From an uncultured Acidimicrobiales bacterium (lineage in GTDB: Bacteria; Actinomycetota; Acidimicrobiia; Acidimicrobiales; SZUA-35), in NCBI GenBank assembly GCA_937922805.1, contig CALAJV010000003.1:124001-188000 (forward strand): a DNA stretch of 64,000 bases, in the 5' to 3' direction. Position 1 is the first letter of the stretch. Every line of letters starts with the position of its first letter. The translations under genes were made by a program, and so were the position numbers. Below are positions 7,034 through 15,480 of the stretch, piece by piece. The notes under the pieces are model-generated. The model was not told the DNA's origin, made no database searches, and saw only the letters and a list, made by a program, of their open reading frames with translations.

Positions 7034-9007
7034 ATGTACAATTTGGTCCTTATGGCGGGAACAAACGGCGATCCTTATCCAGCTGATTCGACCGATGAAC
7101 CTGGGCCACCCGGCTCCGGCGAGTTGTTCGAACCTTTCGACGAGTATCAACGGTACGAAGAACCGGCGCGTGATCGAGGGTGGTCGGTGGTCGATGTGAC
7201 ACCGGCTTACAACCAGGGCGGAGACGGACGCGGTGCCGCACCCGGCATAACCCCTCCTCCAATCCCGGCCGCCGAACGGCGTCCAGTGCCAGGCCAAAAC
7301 AATAGCCGAGGCAATACTGGCCTTATCGCAGCAATTGCAGTTGTGGCCCTAATCGCCGTCCTGGGAGCGCTACTTCTATCGTGGATAGCTTTCTCACGGT
7401 CAGGCGATAGCAACACAACACAGATAGCTGCCAACGGTGTTGCTGGCGAGCAAAACGAAACCACAAACCAGATTCAACAAACAATGCAGAGTCTAGGACT
7501 CGGTGGAGTTCAGGTCGAGCAGCGCGAAGACACCATCTTCTTGAGCGGTACTGTTGCCACCGAGGACGAGCGTCGAATCGCAACATCAGCAGCGTCGTCA
7601 CTGGTGGGCGACTTGTCGCTCAACACCACCCAGCTTGCCGTTGCTGGAGCGGTCGATAGCACTGTTTCGACCGATTCAACCACACCGGCCGGCACCGTTG
7701 CCGATAGCGCACCTCAAGATAACCCACTTCAGTCTGAGCTAAATCGCATTATCGCATCTAGACCAATCATCTTCGATACAGCCCAATCGTCGCTTACTGA
7801 CAAGCATCAGGACATCCTCGGCTCAGTCGCCCAGAGCATTCTCAAATACGACGGCACTGCCGTAAATATTGTCGGTTTGGCCGACACTGATGGCTCAACC
7901 GAATCGAATCGAGAGATTAGCCTTCGACGGGCTGAAAATGTACGAGATGCTCTGGTTGCACTCGGCGTAAACCGTGACCAGCTCACAGTCGAAGCCAGAG
8001 GCGAGACAGGAGCAAGCGGTTCCAAGGAGCTCGGTGCTCTTGAACGTCGAGTTGAATTTGAGGCGGGCCCAGTTCCTGGCGCATCAGTAGCTGGCGGCGG
8101 TTCGGGCGAGACTCTTCGGGTTGGCGTCGTCGCCCCTAGCGCCCGCAACGATTTTGCCTTCACCCAAAGTATGGTCGATGCGCTGAATGTGATTACCGCA
8201 GAGCGAGGCAATGTTGAAGTTGACATTACCGACAACACATTCGTTCCTGAAGACGGTGTAGCCGCCATCAACAACTACGCCAGCAGCGGCTATGACCTTA
8301 TTATTGTTCACTCAACCCAATATCAGTCCGTCATTGAAGAAGTAGCCAAACAATATCCAGATGTCGCTTTTGCTTGGGGTACGAGTACCGAGACGTTCGG
8401 ACTTAGCAATCTCTACGCCTACTCAACCGCATCACAAGAAGGCGGCTACGTGTTGGGAGCGGTGGCTGGAAGCATCAGCGAATCCGGCACAGTCGGAGTG
8501 ATCGGTCCGCTTCCAGTCGGTGACGGCGCTAAGTACGTTAACGGGTTCAAGCTAGGAGCTCAGACCGAAGCGAACGCCGAGGCTCTAGTCGAGTTCACTG
8601 ACTCGTTCCACGAGGTAGACCTTGCTCGCAAGGCAGCGGAAAATCACATTGCTGCTGGCGCTGACGTATTGAGCGGTACCTCCGAGAGCTTCGTTGGCGC
8701 TGTTGATGCCGCAGAAACCGCCGGTGGGGTTTCGTGGTTCGGTAACCAATCAAATCAGAGTTCTGTCAGCCCAGACATCGTGGTCGCCTCACAGGTTTAT
8801 CACTGGGAAGTCGTTCTTCGACCGATTGTGGCCGACATCGACCAGGGCAATCTGAACGGTCGTTCTCTTCCATTGACGCTGGCCAACAATGGTCTGACCG
8901 TCGAGTTCAATCCAAGCTATACAGGCGTATCTGACGAAGTTAGGGCCAAGGCCGACGAAATCGCCAACCAGATTCGCTCTGGTCAGATTACGGTCCCAAC
9001 CTCGTAG
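7034..9007 (+). CDS. BON-OmpA-BMP fusion: membrane-anchored protein with C-terminal basic-membrane-protein (PBP1) domain
   Basis: 657 residues from ATG 7034; ATG 7052 (MAGTNG) is an alternative, and neither has a clear ribosome site. In order: a Pro/Gly-rich cytoplasmic tail (1-95), one membrane helix (97-120), a BON-like domain (about 145-203, with IFLSGTVATEDE), and an OmpA-C peptidoglycan-binding domain (about 243-343, IIFDTAQSSL, IVGLADTDG, NREISLRRAENVRDAL). A BMP/PnrA-type periplasmic-binding domain closes the protein (about 360-645: VGVVAPSARNDFAFTQSM, YDLIIVHSTQY, GYVLGAVAG, FVGAVDAAETAGG). BMP domains bind nucleosides or similar small ligands for ABC uptake, whereas OmpA-C binds cell-wall diaminopimelate. 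The combination suggests a wall-tethered ligand sensor or receptor, but that is inference. No transporter genes are adjacent. A strong terminator follows. Confidence 0.85.
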   Translation: MYNLVLMAGTNGDPYPADSTDEPGPPGSGELFEPFDEYQRYEEPARDRGWSVVDVTPAYNQGGDGRGAAPGITPPPIPAAERRPVPGQNNSRGNTGLIAAIAVVALIAVLGALLLSWIAFSRSGDSNTTQIAANGVAGEQNETTNQIQQTMQSLGLGGVQVEQREDTIFLSGTVATEDERRIATSAASSLVGDLSLNTTQLAVAGAVDSTVSTDSTTPAGTVADSAPQDNPLQSELNRIIASRPIIFDTAQSSLTDKHQDILGSVAQSILKYDGTAVNIVGLADTDGSTESNREISLRRAENVRDALVALGVNRDQLTVEARGETGASGSKELGALERRVEFEAGPVPGASVAGGGSGETLRVGVVAPSARNDFAFTQSMVDALNVITAERGNVEVDITDNTFVPEDGVAAINNYASSGYDLIIVHSTQYQSVIEEVAKQYPDVAFAWGTSTETFGLSNLYAYSTASQEGGYVLGAVAGSISESGTVGVIGPLPVGDGAKYVNGFKLGAQTEANAEALVEFTDSFHEVDLARKAAENHIAAGADVLSGTSESFVGAVDAAETAGGVSWFGNQSNQSSVSPDIVVASQVYHWEVVLRPIVADIDQGNLNGRSLPLTLANNGLTVEFNPSYTGVSDEVRAKADEIANQIRSGQITVPTS

Positions 9008-9037
9008 CTCTTCTCTATCCAATCGAATATGACCTTC

Positions 9038-9068
9038 AAAGGGCACCGGCTTCTGCTGGTGCCCTTTT
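9038..9068 (+). terminator. Rho-independent terminator
   Basis: AAAGGGCACC (9038-9047) pairs perfectly with GGTGCCCTTT (9058-9067) around a 10-nt loop and is followed by T. It lies 30 bp after the stop of the BON-OmpA-BMP gene. Confidence 0.85.
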
Positions 9069-9154
9069 GAGATTCCTTGGACGCAATTGCGACCACACCA
9101 GCTATCGATTACACCCTTCAGCGTGAGTACCCAAACTGAGCGAAAACCCGTACT

Positions 9155-9457
9155 ATGGGTGTTATGAGCGATGGTAAACCGGCCTTAACCGAAGATGAGA
9201 AAAAGCAACGGGCAATTCTGATCGGGAAACGAATCCAGGACCACTTCAACAAGTTCGTGGCCAGTGATGCCAAGTGCAGCGTTTGCGGCGAGAAAACCTG
9301 GCGACCGATCAATGACGGACCGGAGAACGGATTCGCCCTATTCGGCGAAGAGGTCTTCGGCCAACGGTACATGCCGCTAGTCGGCGTTCGGTGCGCTACC
9401 TGCGACCAGGTGCTTCTGTTCTCAGCCGTGCGTATTCTGGGCGGCGAGCCAAGCTAG
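9155..9457 (+). CDS. Small zinc-ribbon-like hypothetical protein
   Basis: 100 residues from ATG 9155, or 97 from ATG 9164 (MSDGKPAL), which is an equally good start. The N-terminal third is charged and helical. Two CxxC knuckles, CSVC and CATC, about 45 residues apart, suggest a single zinc ribbon. The protein has no signal peptide or membrane segment. I do not recognise a named family. It is isolated, between a terminator and an SDR gene. Confidence 0.7.
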   Translation: MGVMSDGKPALTEDEKKQRAILIGKRIQDHFNKFVASDAKCSVCGEKTWRPINDGPENGFALFGEEVFGQRYMPLVGVRCATCDQVLLFSAVRILGGEPS

Positions 9458-9713
9458 TCCCAATTCATGGGTACATCAACGTCAACGCTCTCTAGTCAGA
9501 GTTCAGAGCCAACGTACTACAACCCAATTGAGTGACCGATAACAAACTGCTCCCGCTGAAAACCGATGCCTTGTCGGTCCGCAACGTGTGTGTTGACAAT
9601 GGGCTGATTAGCTGGCTGCTTCTCGGTTAGTGTCAGCTAGTTCGTTTCGACGCCGAGCGTGCGAACAGTTACGCTGCAAATGGCGTAACCCGTCTAAACG
9701 GCAAGGAGAATTG

Positions 9714-10475
9714 GTGAGCAACCGCGTAGCGCTAGTGACCGGTGGAGGTCGTGGTATCGGCCGAGGAATTGCTCTCGGACTAGCCCAAGACGGTATGAGT
9801 ATTGCTCTGACCTACCGCAAAGACGTCGCAGCGGCACAAGAAACCGTTGAGGCGATCGAATCGCTTGGTCAGAGCGCGGTGGCGTTGCAAGGAGATGTAT
9901 CCGACCACGAGGACAACCATAGAAACGTGGCAGAAGTCCTCGAACACTTCGGCCAATTTCATGTGTTAGTCAGCAACGGTGGTATCGCCAGCCGAGGTAA
10001 ATCAGTCGTCGATACCGAGCCAGACGAGCTACAGCGGGTCATGGCGACCCACGCTCTTGGGCCCCACAATCTGTTTGGGCAGGCAGTCCCCCACTTGCGA
10101 ATCCATCAGAGGTCCGATGTTGTCGTAATCTCATCGGTCGCCACGCTAAACCATGGAGCAAACGGTGGCCCGTACAACATGGGTAAAGCAGCGCTTGAAG
10201 CGCTCGCTTTGACCCTGGCGAAAGAGGAACGGCCACACGGCGTTCGAGTGAACATCGTTGCCCCCGGTCTTGTTGAAACAGATATGGGGAAACGGCTTGT
10301 AAAAGGGGCAGCCGGAATTGACGACATTTCCTCTCTAAACGAACATATGCCGTTCGGGCGAGTTTGTCAGCCAGAAGACATCGCCCATGCAGTCCGCTAC
10401 TTTGTCTCCGACCACAGCAGCTACATTACTGGAGAGAAGCTAAACGTTCATGGGGGCGGACAAGCCTGGCGATAG
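9714..10475 (+). CDS. SDR family oxidoreductase (FabG-like)
   Basis: 253 residues from GTG 9714. AAGGAG at 9703-9708 sits 5 nt upstream; an in-frame extension to 9630 lacks family similarity. The classical short-chain dehydrogenase signature is present: the nucleotide-binding TGGGRGIG, a variant NNAG strand (SNGGI), catalytic Ser in VVISSVA, and YNMGK as the Tyr-x3-Lys pair. PGLVETDMGKRL and ITGEKLNVHGGG close the fold. The enzyme is expected to reduce a keto group, or oxidise an alcohol, with NAD(P)H in the cytoplasm. The substrate cannot be told. No fatty-acid synthesis genes are nearby, so a true FabG role is unlikely. Confidence 0.9.
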   Translation: MSNRVALVTGGGRGIGRGIALGLAQDGMSIALTYRKDVAAAQETVEAIESLGQSAVALQGDVSDHEDNHRNVAEVLEHFGQFHVLVSNGGIASRGKSVVDTEPDELQRVMATHALGPHNLFGQAVPHLRIHQRSDVVVISSVATLNHGANGGPYNMGKAALEALALTLAKEERPHGVRVNIVAPGLVETDMGKRLVKGAAGIDDISSLNEHMPFGRVCQPEDIAHAVRYFVSDHSSYITGEKLNVHGGGQAWR

Positions 10476-10541
10476 CAACGTGCGCCCACCTAGCCGAGCC
10501 CGGGGGACGCGCCGCCAATAACGGTAACTAACTTCGGTCGA

Positions 10542-11090
10542 TTAGGAACGCCCCAAGCAGAGCCTCATGTGCACCCTTGTCGACCAATCAAGCCCAGCTG
10601 CGACCTGGGCAGCTGTCGTCTCCACCATTTGAGCAGTCCACTGGTCAGCCGCAACCACTTGAAATCCTAGCTGCTGGTACCACGGTTGATTCCAAGCGAC
10701 ATCAGTTTGGGTGTCCAGGACCAGCGATTCAAACCCTCGCTGTTCCGCCTCGTTAATCACGAACTCCATCAGAGCGGTCCCTAAGCCTCGCTGCTGGTAG
10801 TCGGGATGAACTGAGATCTGCTCAACGTGTAACCTCACCCCTTCAACCTCGGCGCCGACCCAACCGCAGATTCGGTTCGCCACCTCGACCACATAGAGAG
10901 ATTCTTGAGCTAGCGATCGTAAAGCAACCTCGGTGGAAATGGTGTGATCGCCAGCTAGCTCTGGATGGCCGACACGCAAAAACTGAGGCCCACCAGCTCG
11001 CTCAATTTCTTGGAGTATTGGGATCTCGTCTGGCTTGGCTAGCCGAATCCGGTGAATTTCGTCCTCGATAACAACCAGCTTATCGACCAC
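10542..11090 (-). CDS. GNAT family N-acetyltransferase
   Basis: 182 residues. The acetyl-CoA-binding motif A is clear (VEQISVHPDYQQRGLGTALM, Q-x-x-G-x-G/A type), followed by the helix FVINEAEQRG and the motif B region VAWNQPWYQQLGF. The N-terminal IHRIRLAKPDEIPILQEIE is a usual GNAT entry. It transfers an acetyl group from acetyl-CoA to an unknown amine. It is convergent with the SDR gene and appears monocistronic. Confidence 0.88.
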   Translation of the reverse strand: MVDKLVVIEDEIHRIRLAKPDEIPILQEIERAGGPQFLRVGHPELAGDHTISTEVALRSLAQESLYVVEVANRICGWVGAEVEGVRLHVEQISVHPDYQQRGLGTALMEFVINEAEQRGFESLVLDTQTDVAWNQPWYQQLGFQVVAADQWTAQMVETTAAQVAAGLDWSTRVHMRLCLGRS

Positions 11091-11298
11091 CGATCACCCG
11101 ATGACCGCGAACCCGATCCCTTTTTAGCTACAGACGAACAAAATCAGCACCGATTAAAAGTCCGGTAGACTAGTGAAAACGACCTATCAACGAAGTTCGG
11201 CGGATACATCGAGCGGCACACGCGGGAGTGCATCGCAGATAGGGAACAAAACGTAGCAGCACGCGAGTTGTAGCAAAGGAATTGGGTGCGTCGGTTCA

Positions 11299-12198
11299 AT
11301 GAACAGGCTCAGAATCATGACATTGAATGCTGGTTCGCTGTTCGAGCCGGACTGGGACATTCGGAGTCTCGAGATTGTGGCTTGGCTGAATACGGTCAAA
11401 CCCGACATCGTTTGCTTGCAAGAGGTCTATCACAAGCCAGACGAAGACCACGCAGCCGTTTGGGTAGCCAAACTGGCTGAAGCAGAATGGTACGTTGCCT
11501 TTGGTGGCGATCGGATCAGTGTTCCGGCTGCGGTGAGCGGGTCGCAATTCGGGTCAGCTGTTCTGTCCCGGTGGCCGATCAACGGTCATTCGTATCACCC
11601 GCTACCGACAATGGACAAGACAGAGTCAGACTCCACGAGTCAAATGCCGTGGGGGCTGTTTCATGTACGCTCGGCCGGACTAGACATTTTCTCCACTCAC
11701 CTTGTTGCCGCTCCGTCCAAAGGACGAATCAGACAACGACAGGTTATGGAGATCGACAACATAATTCAAAAGTCGTGTCCACCCAACGACGAGCTACAGA
11801 CTGACGGCCGACCAGTTGGAATGCCTCCAATCTTGTGTGGCGACTTTAACGCCGAGCCCGAGAGCGACGAGATCAGGTTTCTACGCGGATTTACCACACT
11901 TGAAAACCAATCAACGTTCTATCAAGACGCCTGGGCTGCTGCCGGCGACGGAAGCCCCGGTTTCACTCAGGATTGGCGAAGTAACCCGATGGCCGCAGAC
12001 TTGAACGTCCATCGCAAACGGATCGACTACATTTTCGTTGGGGACCCTTTCCGGAGAGCCGGAAGTGCGGGTCGAATTCTTTCGGCATCAATTGTTTGTG
12101 ATAAGCCGCTCGTTGCCCTGCATCCCAGCGACCACCGCGGGGTCGTAGCTGAGGTCGAATGGCCGACTCGACCACCCGCTCGCCAACAAGGCAACTAA
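11299..12198 (+). CDS. Endonuclease/exonuclease/phosphatase family hydrolase
   Basis: 299 residues. The fold of the DNase I/sphingomyelinase-like superfamily is seen from the first strand RIMTLNAG (metal-binding Asn), through IVCLQEVYH (metal-binding Glu), IFSTHLVAA and ILCGDFNAEP (Asp/Asn), to LHPSDHRGVVAEVEW with the catalytic Asp-His at the end. It could act on nucleic acid, lipid or inositol phosphate; the motifs do not decide. There is no signal peptide, so action is probably cytoplasmic. The 3' end overlaps the convergent DUF2071 gene by 4 bp. Confidence 0.85.
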   Translation: MNRLRIMTLNAGSLFEPDWDIRSLEIVAWLNTVKPDIVCLQEVYHKPDEDHAAVWVAKLAEAEWYVAFGGDRISVPAAVSGSQFGSAVLSRWPINGHSYHPLPTMDKTESDSTSQMPWGLFHVRSAGLDIFSTHLVAAPSKGRIRQRQVMEIDNIIQKSCPPNDELQTDGRPVGMPPILCGDFNAEPESDEIRFLRGFTTLENQSTFYQDAWAAAGDGSPGFTQDWRSNPMAADLNVHRKRIDYIFVGDPFRRAGSAGRILSASIVCDKPLVALHPSDHRGVVAEVEWPTRPPARQQGN

Positions 12199-12995
12199 CG
12201 TCGAGGTGCCCGACGAGGCCACCCACACCTGACCTGCACTTTCGGCGAGTAATGAACTACCGGAGCCCCCTCCGGCGCCGGTAACCCGCACGCGGCGACC
12301 AGGTGGTCATCGCATTGCAAGACCGTGGCATGGTAGAGCGGCCAAGGCTCATGGTGCATCGTCGCGTAGGAGATGAGCGAAGACACCGCTCCGTACAACG
12401 CCCACCTGGAGGTAAGGAAGTTTTCTAGATCGCCAACCTCATCCGGTTCGAAGCTCGCCCCTACTGAAAGCTCGACCGTAGACGTTGCCGGTACTGGACC
12501 GGGCCATCGACGAGCGGAAACATATTTGATGCTGTTCACACTGGTGTCGGTTTCGATAGTCATATCGGACCAGAAGTACGGGACCTGATAGGTGGTGCGA
12601 GCAGTAACCACCGCTGGCAACGATGACGCCTCTAACGAAAAGAACCAAACGCCGGGCTTGCCAGATTTTCCTCGCACGTAGGTACGGACGTTAGTTTCGG
12701 GAAAGTTGAGCCACCGCTTCCCAAAAGGAACCCCAGCCAGCGCAATATCCATTCGGAACGGAACAAGACCAACCCAAGCTGAGCCGTCGAACGTCTCAAC
12801 TGTTAGGCCTTTCGGAAGAAGTCTCTGCACAGCAGACGCCGGATACCGCCAATGGAGGAATGAAAGCTGCTCCCATGTCATCGTCATCGGTGGCCGCTTT
12901 ATGGTATGAGGACAAACAGCCGGATAGAGATCAGCCTCGAAATGCTCAGGGCTATTGGGGTTGTAAGCAAGAGGAAGATCACCAGCTGTGGTCAT
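12195..12995 (-). CDS. DUF2071 (YqjF-like) protein
   Basis: 266 residues. The typical DUF2071 features are WEQLSFLHWRYPASAVQRLLP near residues 40-60, then TFDGSAWVGLVPFRM, PETNVRTYV and GVWFFSLEASS. These match the YqjF family, which is related in fold to acetoacetate decarboxylase-like proteins; the function is not established. About 35 residues precede the domain. It is soluble by sequence and convergent with the preceding hydrolase. Confidence 0.85.
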   Translation of the reverse strand: MTTAGDLPLAYNPNSPEHFEADLYPAVCPHTIKRPPMTMTWEQLSFLHWRYPASAVQRLLPKGLTVETFDGSAWVGLVPFRMDIALAGVPFGKRWLNFPETNVRTYVRGKSGKPGVWFFSLEASSLPAVVTARTTYQVPYFWSDMTIETDTSVNSIKYVSARRWPGPVPATSTVELSVGASFEPDEVGDLENFLTSRWALYGAVSSLISYATMHHEPWPLYHATVLQCDDHLVAACGLPAPEGAPVVHYSPKVQVRCGWPRRAPRR

Positions 12996-13134
12996 ACCAA
13001 CGAAAATAGTCCCGTAGTGGCGACAGCGAAGAACCGTAGGTAGTCAAGCCCTGAGGTACCGAGGCGCGGACCCGTCTTCGGTAAAGGATGCGACAGCAGT
13101 AGAATCGAAGAGATTGACGACCGGGACACAAAGT

Positions 13135-13551
13135 ATGGCTACTGATATCGAACAAGTGCTGAAAAGCCATGGAGCTCGTTCGACGGCGCCCAGAAGACTC
13201 GTTTGGACCGTATTGTCCTCAACGGACGAACACCTTACGGTCGAACAAATCACCGCTCGCGTCCACAACAGCGATTCATCAATCAACGGAGCCTCCGTTT
13301 ATCGGGCGCTCAGTCTATTCAACCAACTAGGGCTTGTCCGAGAGTCGAAGCTTGGGGTCGACGCAACCAGTCATTGGGAGCTAGCGCATCCTGATGAGCA
13401 CTTCCATCTAGTATGCGTCCAATGCGGACAGGTCGATCATCACGTTGGCCCAACCGTGGAGGCCATCGTTGATCATTTACGAGCAGACCACGGCTTCGAA
13501 CCTCACAACGTTGAACTGACCGTAAGGGGCACCTGCGCTAGGTGCTCCTAG
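13135..13551 (+). CDS. Fur family transcriptional regulator
   Basis: 138 residues from ATG 13135; a TTG at 13114 would add seven residues but is a weaker start. The N-terminal winged helix (IEQVLKSHGARSTAPRRLV, ASVYRALSLFNQLGLV) is followed by the metal-binding dimerisation domain with HFHLVCVQCGQVDHH and a final CARC. These provide two CxxC pairs for a structural zinc. The His residues of the HFH region fit the regulatory metal site. It should repress metal-uptake or redox genes when metal-loaded. No transporter is adjacent, so Fur, Zur and PerR roles cannot be separated. Confidence 0.9.
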   Translation: MATDIEQVLKSHGARSTAPRRLVWTVLSSTDEHLTVEQITARVHNSDSSINGASVYRALSLFNQLGLVRESKLGVDATSHWELAHPDEHFHLVCVQCGQVDHHVGPTVEAIVDHLRADHGFEPHNVELTVRGTCARCS

Positions 13552-13632
13552 CCAATTCGCTGCGCTTGAGCCTCTCAGCCAACCAGGAGCTGCGTCTCGT
13601 AGATCGAGGTCAGCCATGCCATACTTACTGTA

Positions 13633-13959
13633 ATGGCTTCTAAACAGTGGTGCTGCCCCCCGCTCCTAACTGGTGCGGTCGAGGAGGCGGAAGCGGACGA
13701 GCTCGCTCAAATTTTCAAAGCTCTCGGCGATCCGGTACGGGTCAAGCTGGTCAACATTGTTGCCAATGCTGACGAGGCTTGCGCCTGCGATTTTCCAGAG
13801 GCCTTAGGAAAATCACAACCAACAATAAGCCATCATCTTTCCATACTAGTAAAGGCCGGAATTCTAGAGCGAGAACAAAGAGGCAAATGGGCATGGTTTC
13901 GGATCAACCAACCGAGGCTTGAGTCCATATGCGCCGTACTCGGACCAATCGCCCCTTAA
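13633..13959 (+). CDS. ArsR/SmtB family repressor, probable arsenic/thiophilic metal sensor
   Basis: 108 residues. A winged-helix ArsR protein with FKALGDPVRVKLVNIV and the recognition helix SQPTISHHLSILVKAGIL. The metal-site residues are visible: EACACDF (C50, C52) at the position of the classical CxC, plus a Cys pair C7-C8 near the N-terminus. This N-terminal CC plus a downstream Cys recalls the arsenite site described for corynebacterial ArsR; that match is by memory. No arsenate reductase or efflux gene is adjacent. The gene ends 20 bp before the convergent CoA-transferase gene. Confidence 0.88.
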   Translation: MASKQWCCPPLLTGAVEEAEADELAQIFKALGDPVRVKLVNIVANADEACACDFPEALGKSQPTISHHLSILVKAGILEREQRGKWAWFRINQPRLESICAVLGPIAP

Positions 13960-13979
13960 GTTGCTGGCAATCTGAGCTG

Positions 13980-15209
13980 CTAACTACTGGTCGATTCCGA
14001 GCTAGCGATAACTCCATCGGCCCGAAGCTTCGCTACTTGATCGGCGTTGACCCCAAGCTCGCTCAACACGCTGTCAGTATGCTCGCCCAGTCCGGGAGCA
14101 TTACCTCTCGGACCGATATCGGCGCCCTGGATTCGAATCGGAATAGCCAAGGTTTCGAACTTGCCGTTTCCTTCTGGGTGATCTAGTTCAATAAATGAAC
14201 CAGCGGCCCGCACCTGAGGGTCATCAACGACCTCTGGCAGCGATTGGATTGGACCCCAGATCAGGCCAGCATCTTCAAATACGGTGCCCCACTCTTTCGC
14301 CGTCTTGGTCTTCATTATCTCGTCGATTCGATCGACTAACTCGGGCATCAGATCGAACCGCTTTTTCGGTGTGTCGTAGCGCTCATCTTGGGCTAGCTCA
14401 GGATGGTCAACCGCTTCACAAAACTTGGGCCACCACCGTGCCTCGGGCATTAGCAGAATCACCCACCGACCGTCGCTGCAGGGATAGCGGTTAGCGAGAG
14501 CGTTTATCTGATGCCGGCGATCCCGAACAGTAGGTTTGCGACGGTCGATCAATGCTGGCGCGACATCGCTGGCTAATGTCCAAAGCGCTGTTCCCATCAG
14601 AGAGACGTCCACTTCCTGGAAACCTTGTCCGCGCTCGACCAGGCGCAAAGCAGTCAAAATTGCAGCGACCATAGCAAGCCCTGTTGTGTGGTCACCTTGA
14701 GCGGTTGGCGCGCGAGGGGGCGCTGTATCGGGATCGGTGATCGAATCGGTTATCGCGGTTCGGCCGAAGAAGGCCGTAACGTCGTAGCCAGGTCTGGTCG
14801 CTTCCGGACCAGACACGCCGTAGCCGGTGAGCGTGGCGTGGACCAACTCTCCGTTTACCGATTTCAACCTTTCGGCGTCAAGACCGTATCGAACCTGCCG
14901 GTGAATTAGCAGGTTGGTCAAGAAAATGTCGGCCTGGCCGATCAGGCTACAAACCAGATCAGCGCCCTCATCAGTATCAATGGCAATAGCGACTGATTGC
15001 TTACCTCGGTTGTCAACGAAAAACCCAGCGTCGAGAGTCGCTTCTCCCTCTGGGACCTTGGGCTGTCGAGCGAGACCTCGCACGGGATCCCCACGAAGCG
15101 GTTCAACCTTGATCACCTCCGCTCCTAGATCGGAGAGAATGGCCCCAGCGCTCGGCGCCGCCATCCAGCTCGTTAGTTCGACTACTTTTATTCCGGCCAG
15201 AGGTTGCAC
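13980..15209 (-). CDS. CaiB/BaiF family (family III) CoA-transferase
   Basis: 409 residues. The N-terminus LAGIKVVELTSWMAAPSAGAILSDLGAEVIKVE is the signature of family III CoA-transferases. It is followed by NRGKQSVAID-like text (NRGKQSVAIAIDTDEG) and the GYD motif in RPGYDVTAFFGR, containing the probable acyl-Asp nucleophile. The C-terminal half (RYPCSDGRWVIL, LGEHTDSVLSELG) is also standard. The enzyme moves CoA between carboxylic acids; the acids are unknown. It appears monocistronic. Confidence 0.92.
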   Translation of the reverse strand: MQPLAGIKVVELTSWMAAPSAGAILSDLGAEVIKVEPLRGDPVRGLARQPKVPEGEATLDAGFFVDNRGKQSVAIAIDTDEGADLVCSLIGQADIFLTNLLIHRQVRYGLDAERLKSVNGELVHATLTGYGVSGPEATRPGYDVTAFFGRTAITDSITDPDTAPPRAPTAQGDHTTGLAMVAAILTALRLVERGQGFQEVDVSLMGTALWTLASDVAPALIDRRKPTVRDRRHQINALANRYPCSDGRWVILLMPEARWWPKFCEAVDHPELAQDERYDTPKKRFDLMPELVDRIDEIMKTKTAKEWGTVFEDAGLIWGPIQSLPEVVDDPQVRAAGSFIELDHPEGNGKFETLAIPIRIQGADIGPRGNAPGLGEHTDSVLSELGVNADQVAKLRADGVIASSESTSS

Positions 15210-15480
15210 TCCTCAAGTATGCCACCTAGCCAAGCGAGATTCGAAATTGGGATCGGTTCCGAACGTCCCCCGGTTTTGGAGCGGCTAACGACCAGCACTC
15301 TCATCGGTTCTGGCCTCGAACCTAGGAAGTGTCACAGCAGCCGCACGTAGCTGTATCAACCCACCATCACCCCATTCGGGCCACCGTAATGTCCGGCGGC
15401 ATCCGATGGAAGAAACAGAACCGGATCGGCGACCGCCTTCGGGCCTTCCTCACCGTTTCGGCGCCACCTGATCAGCTGCG

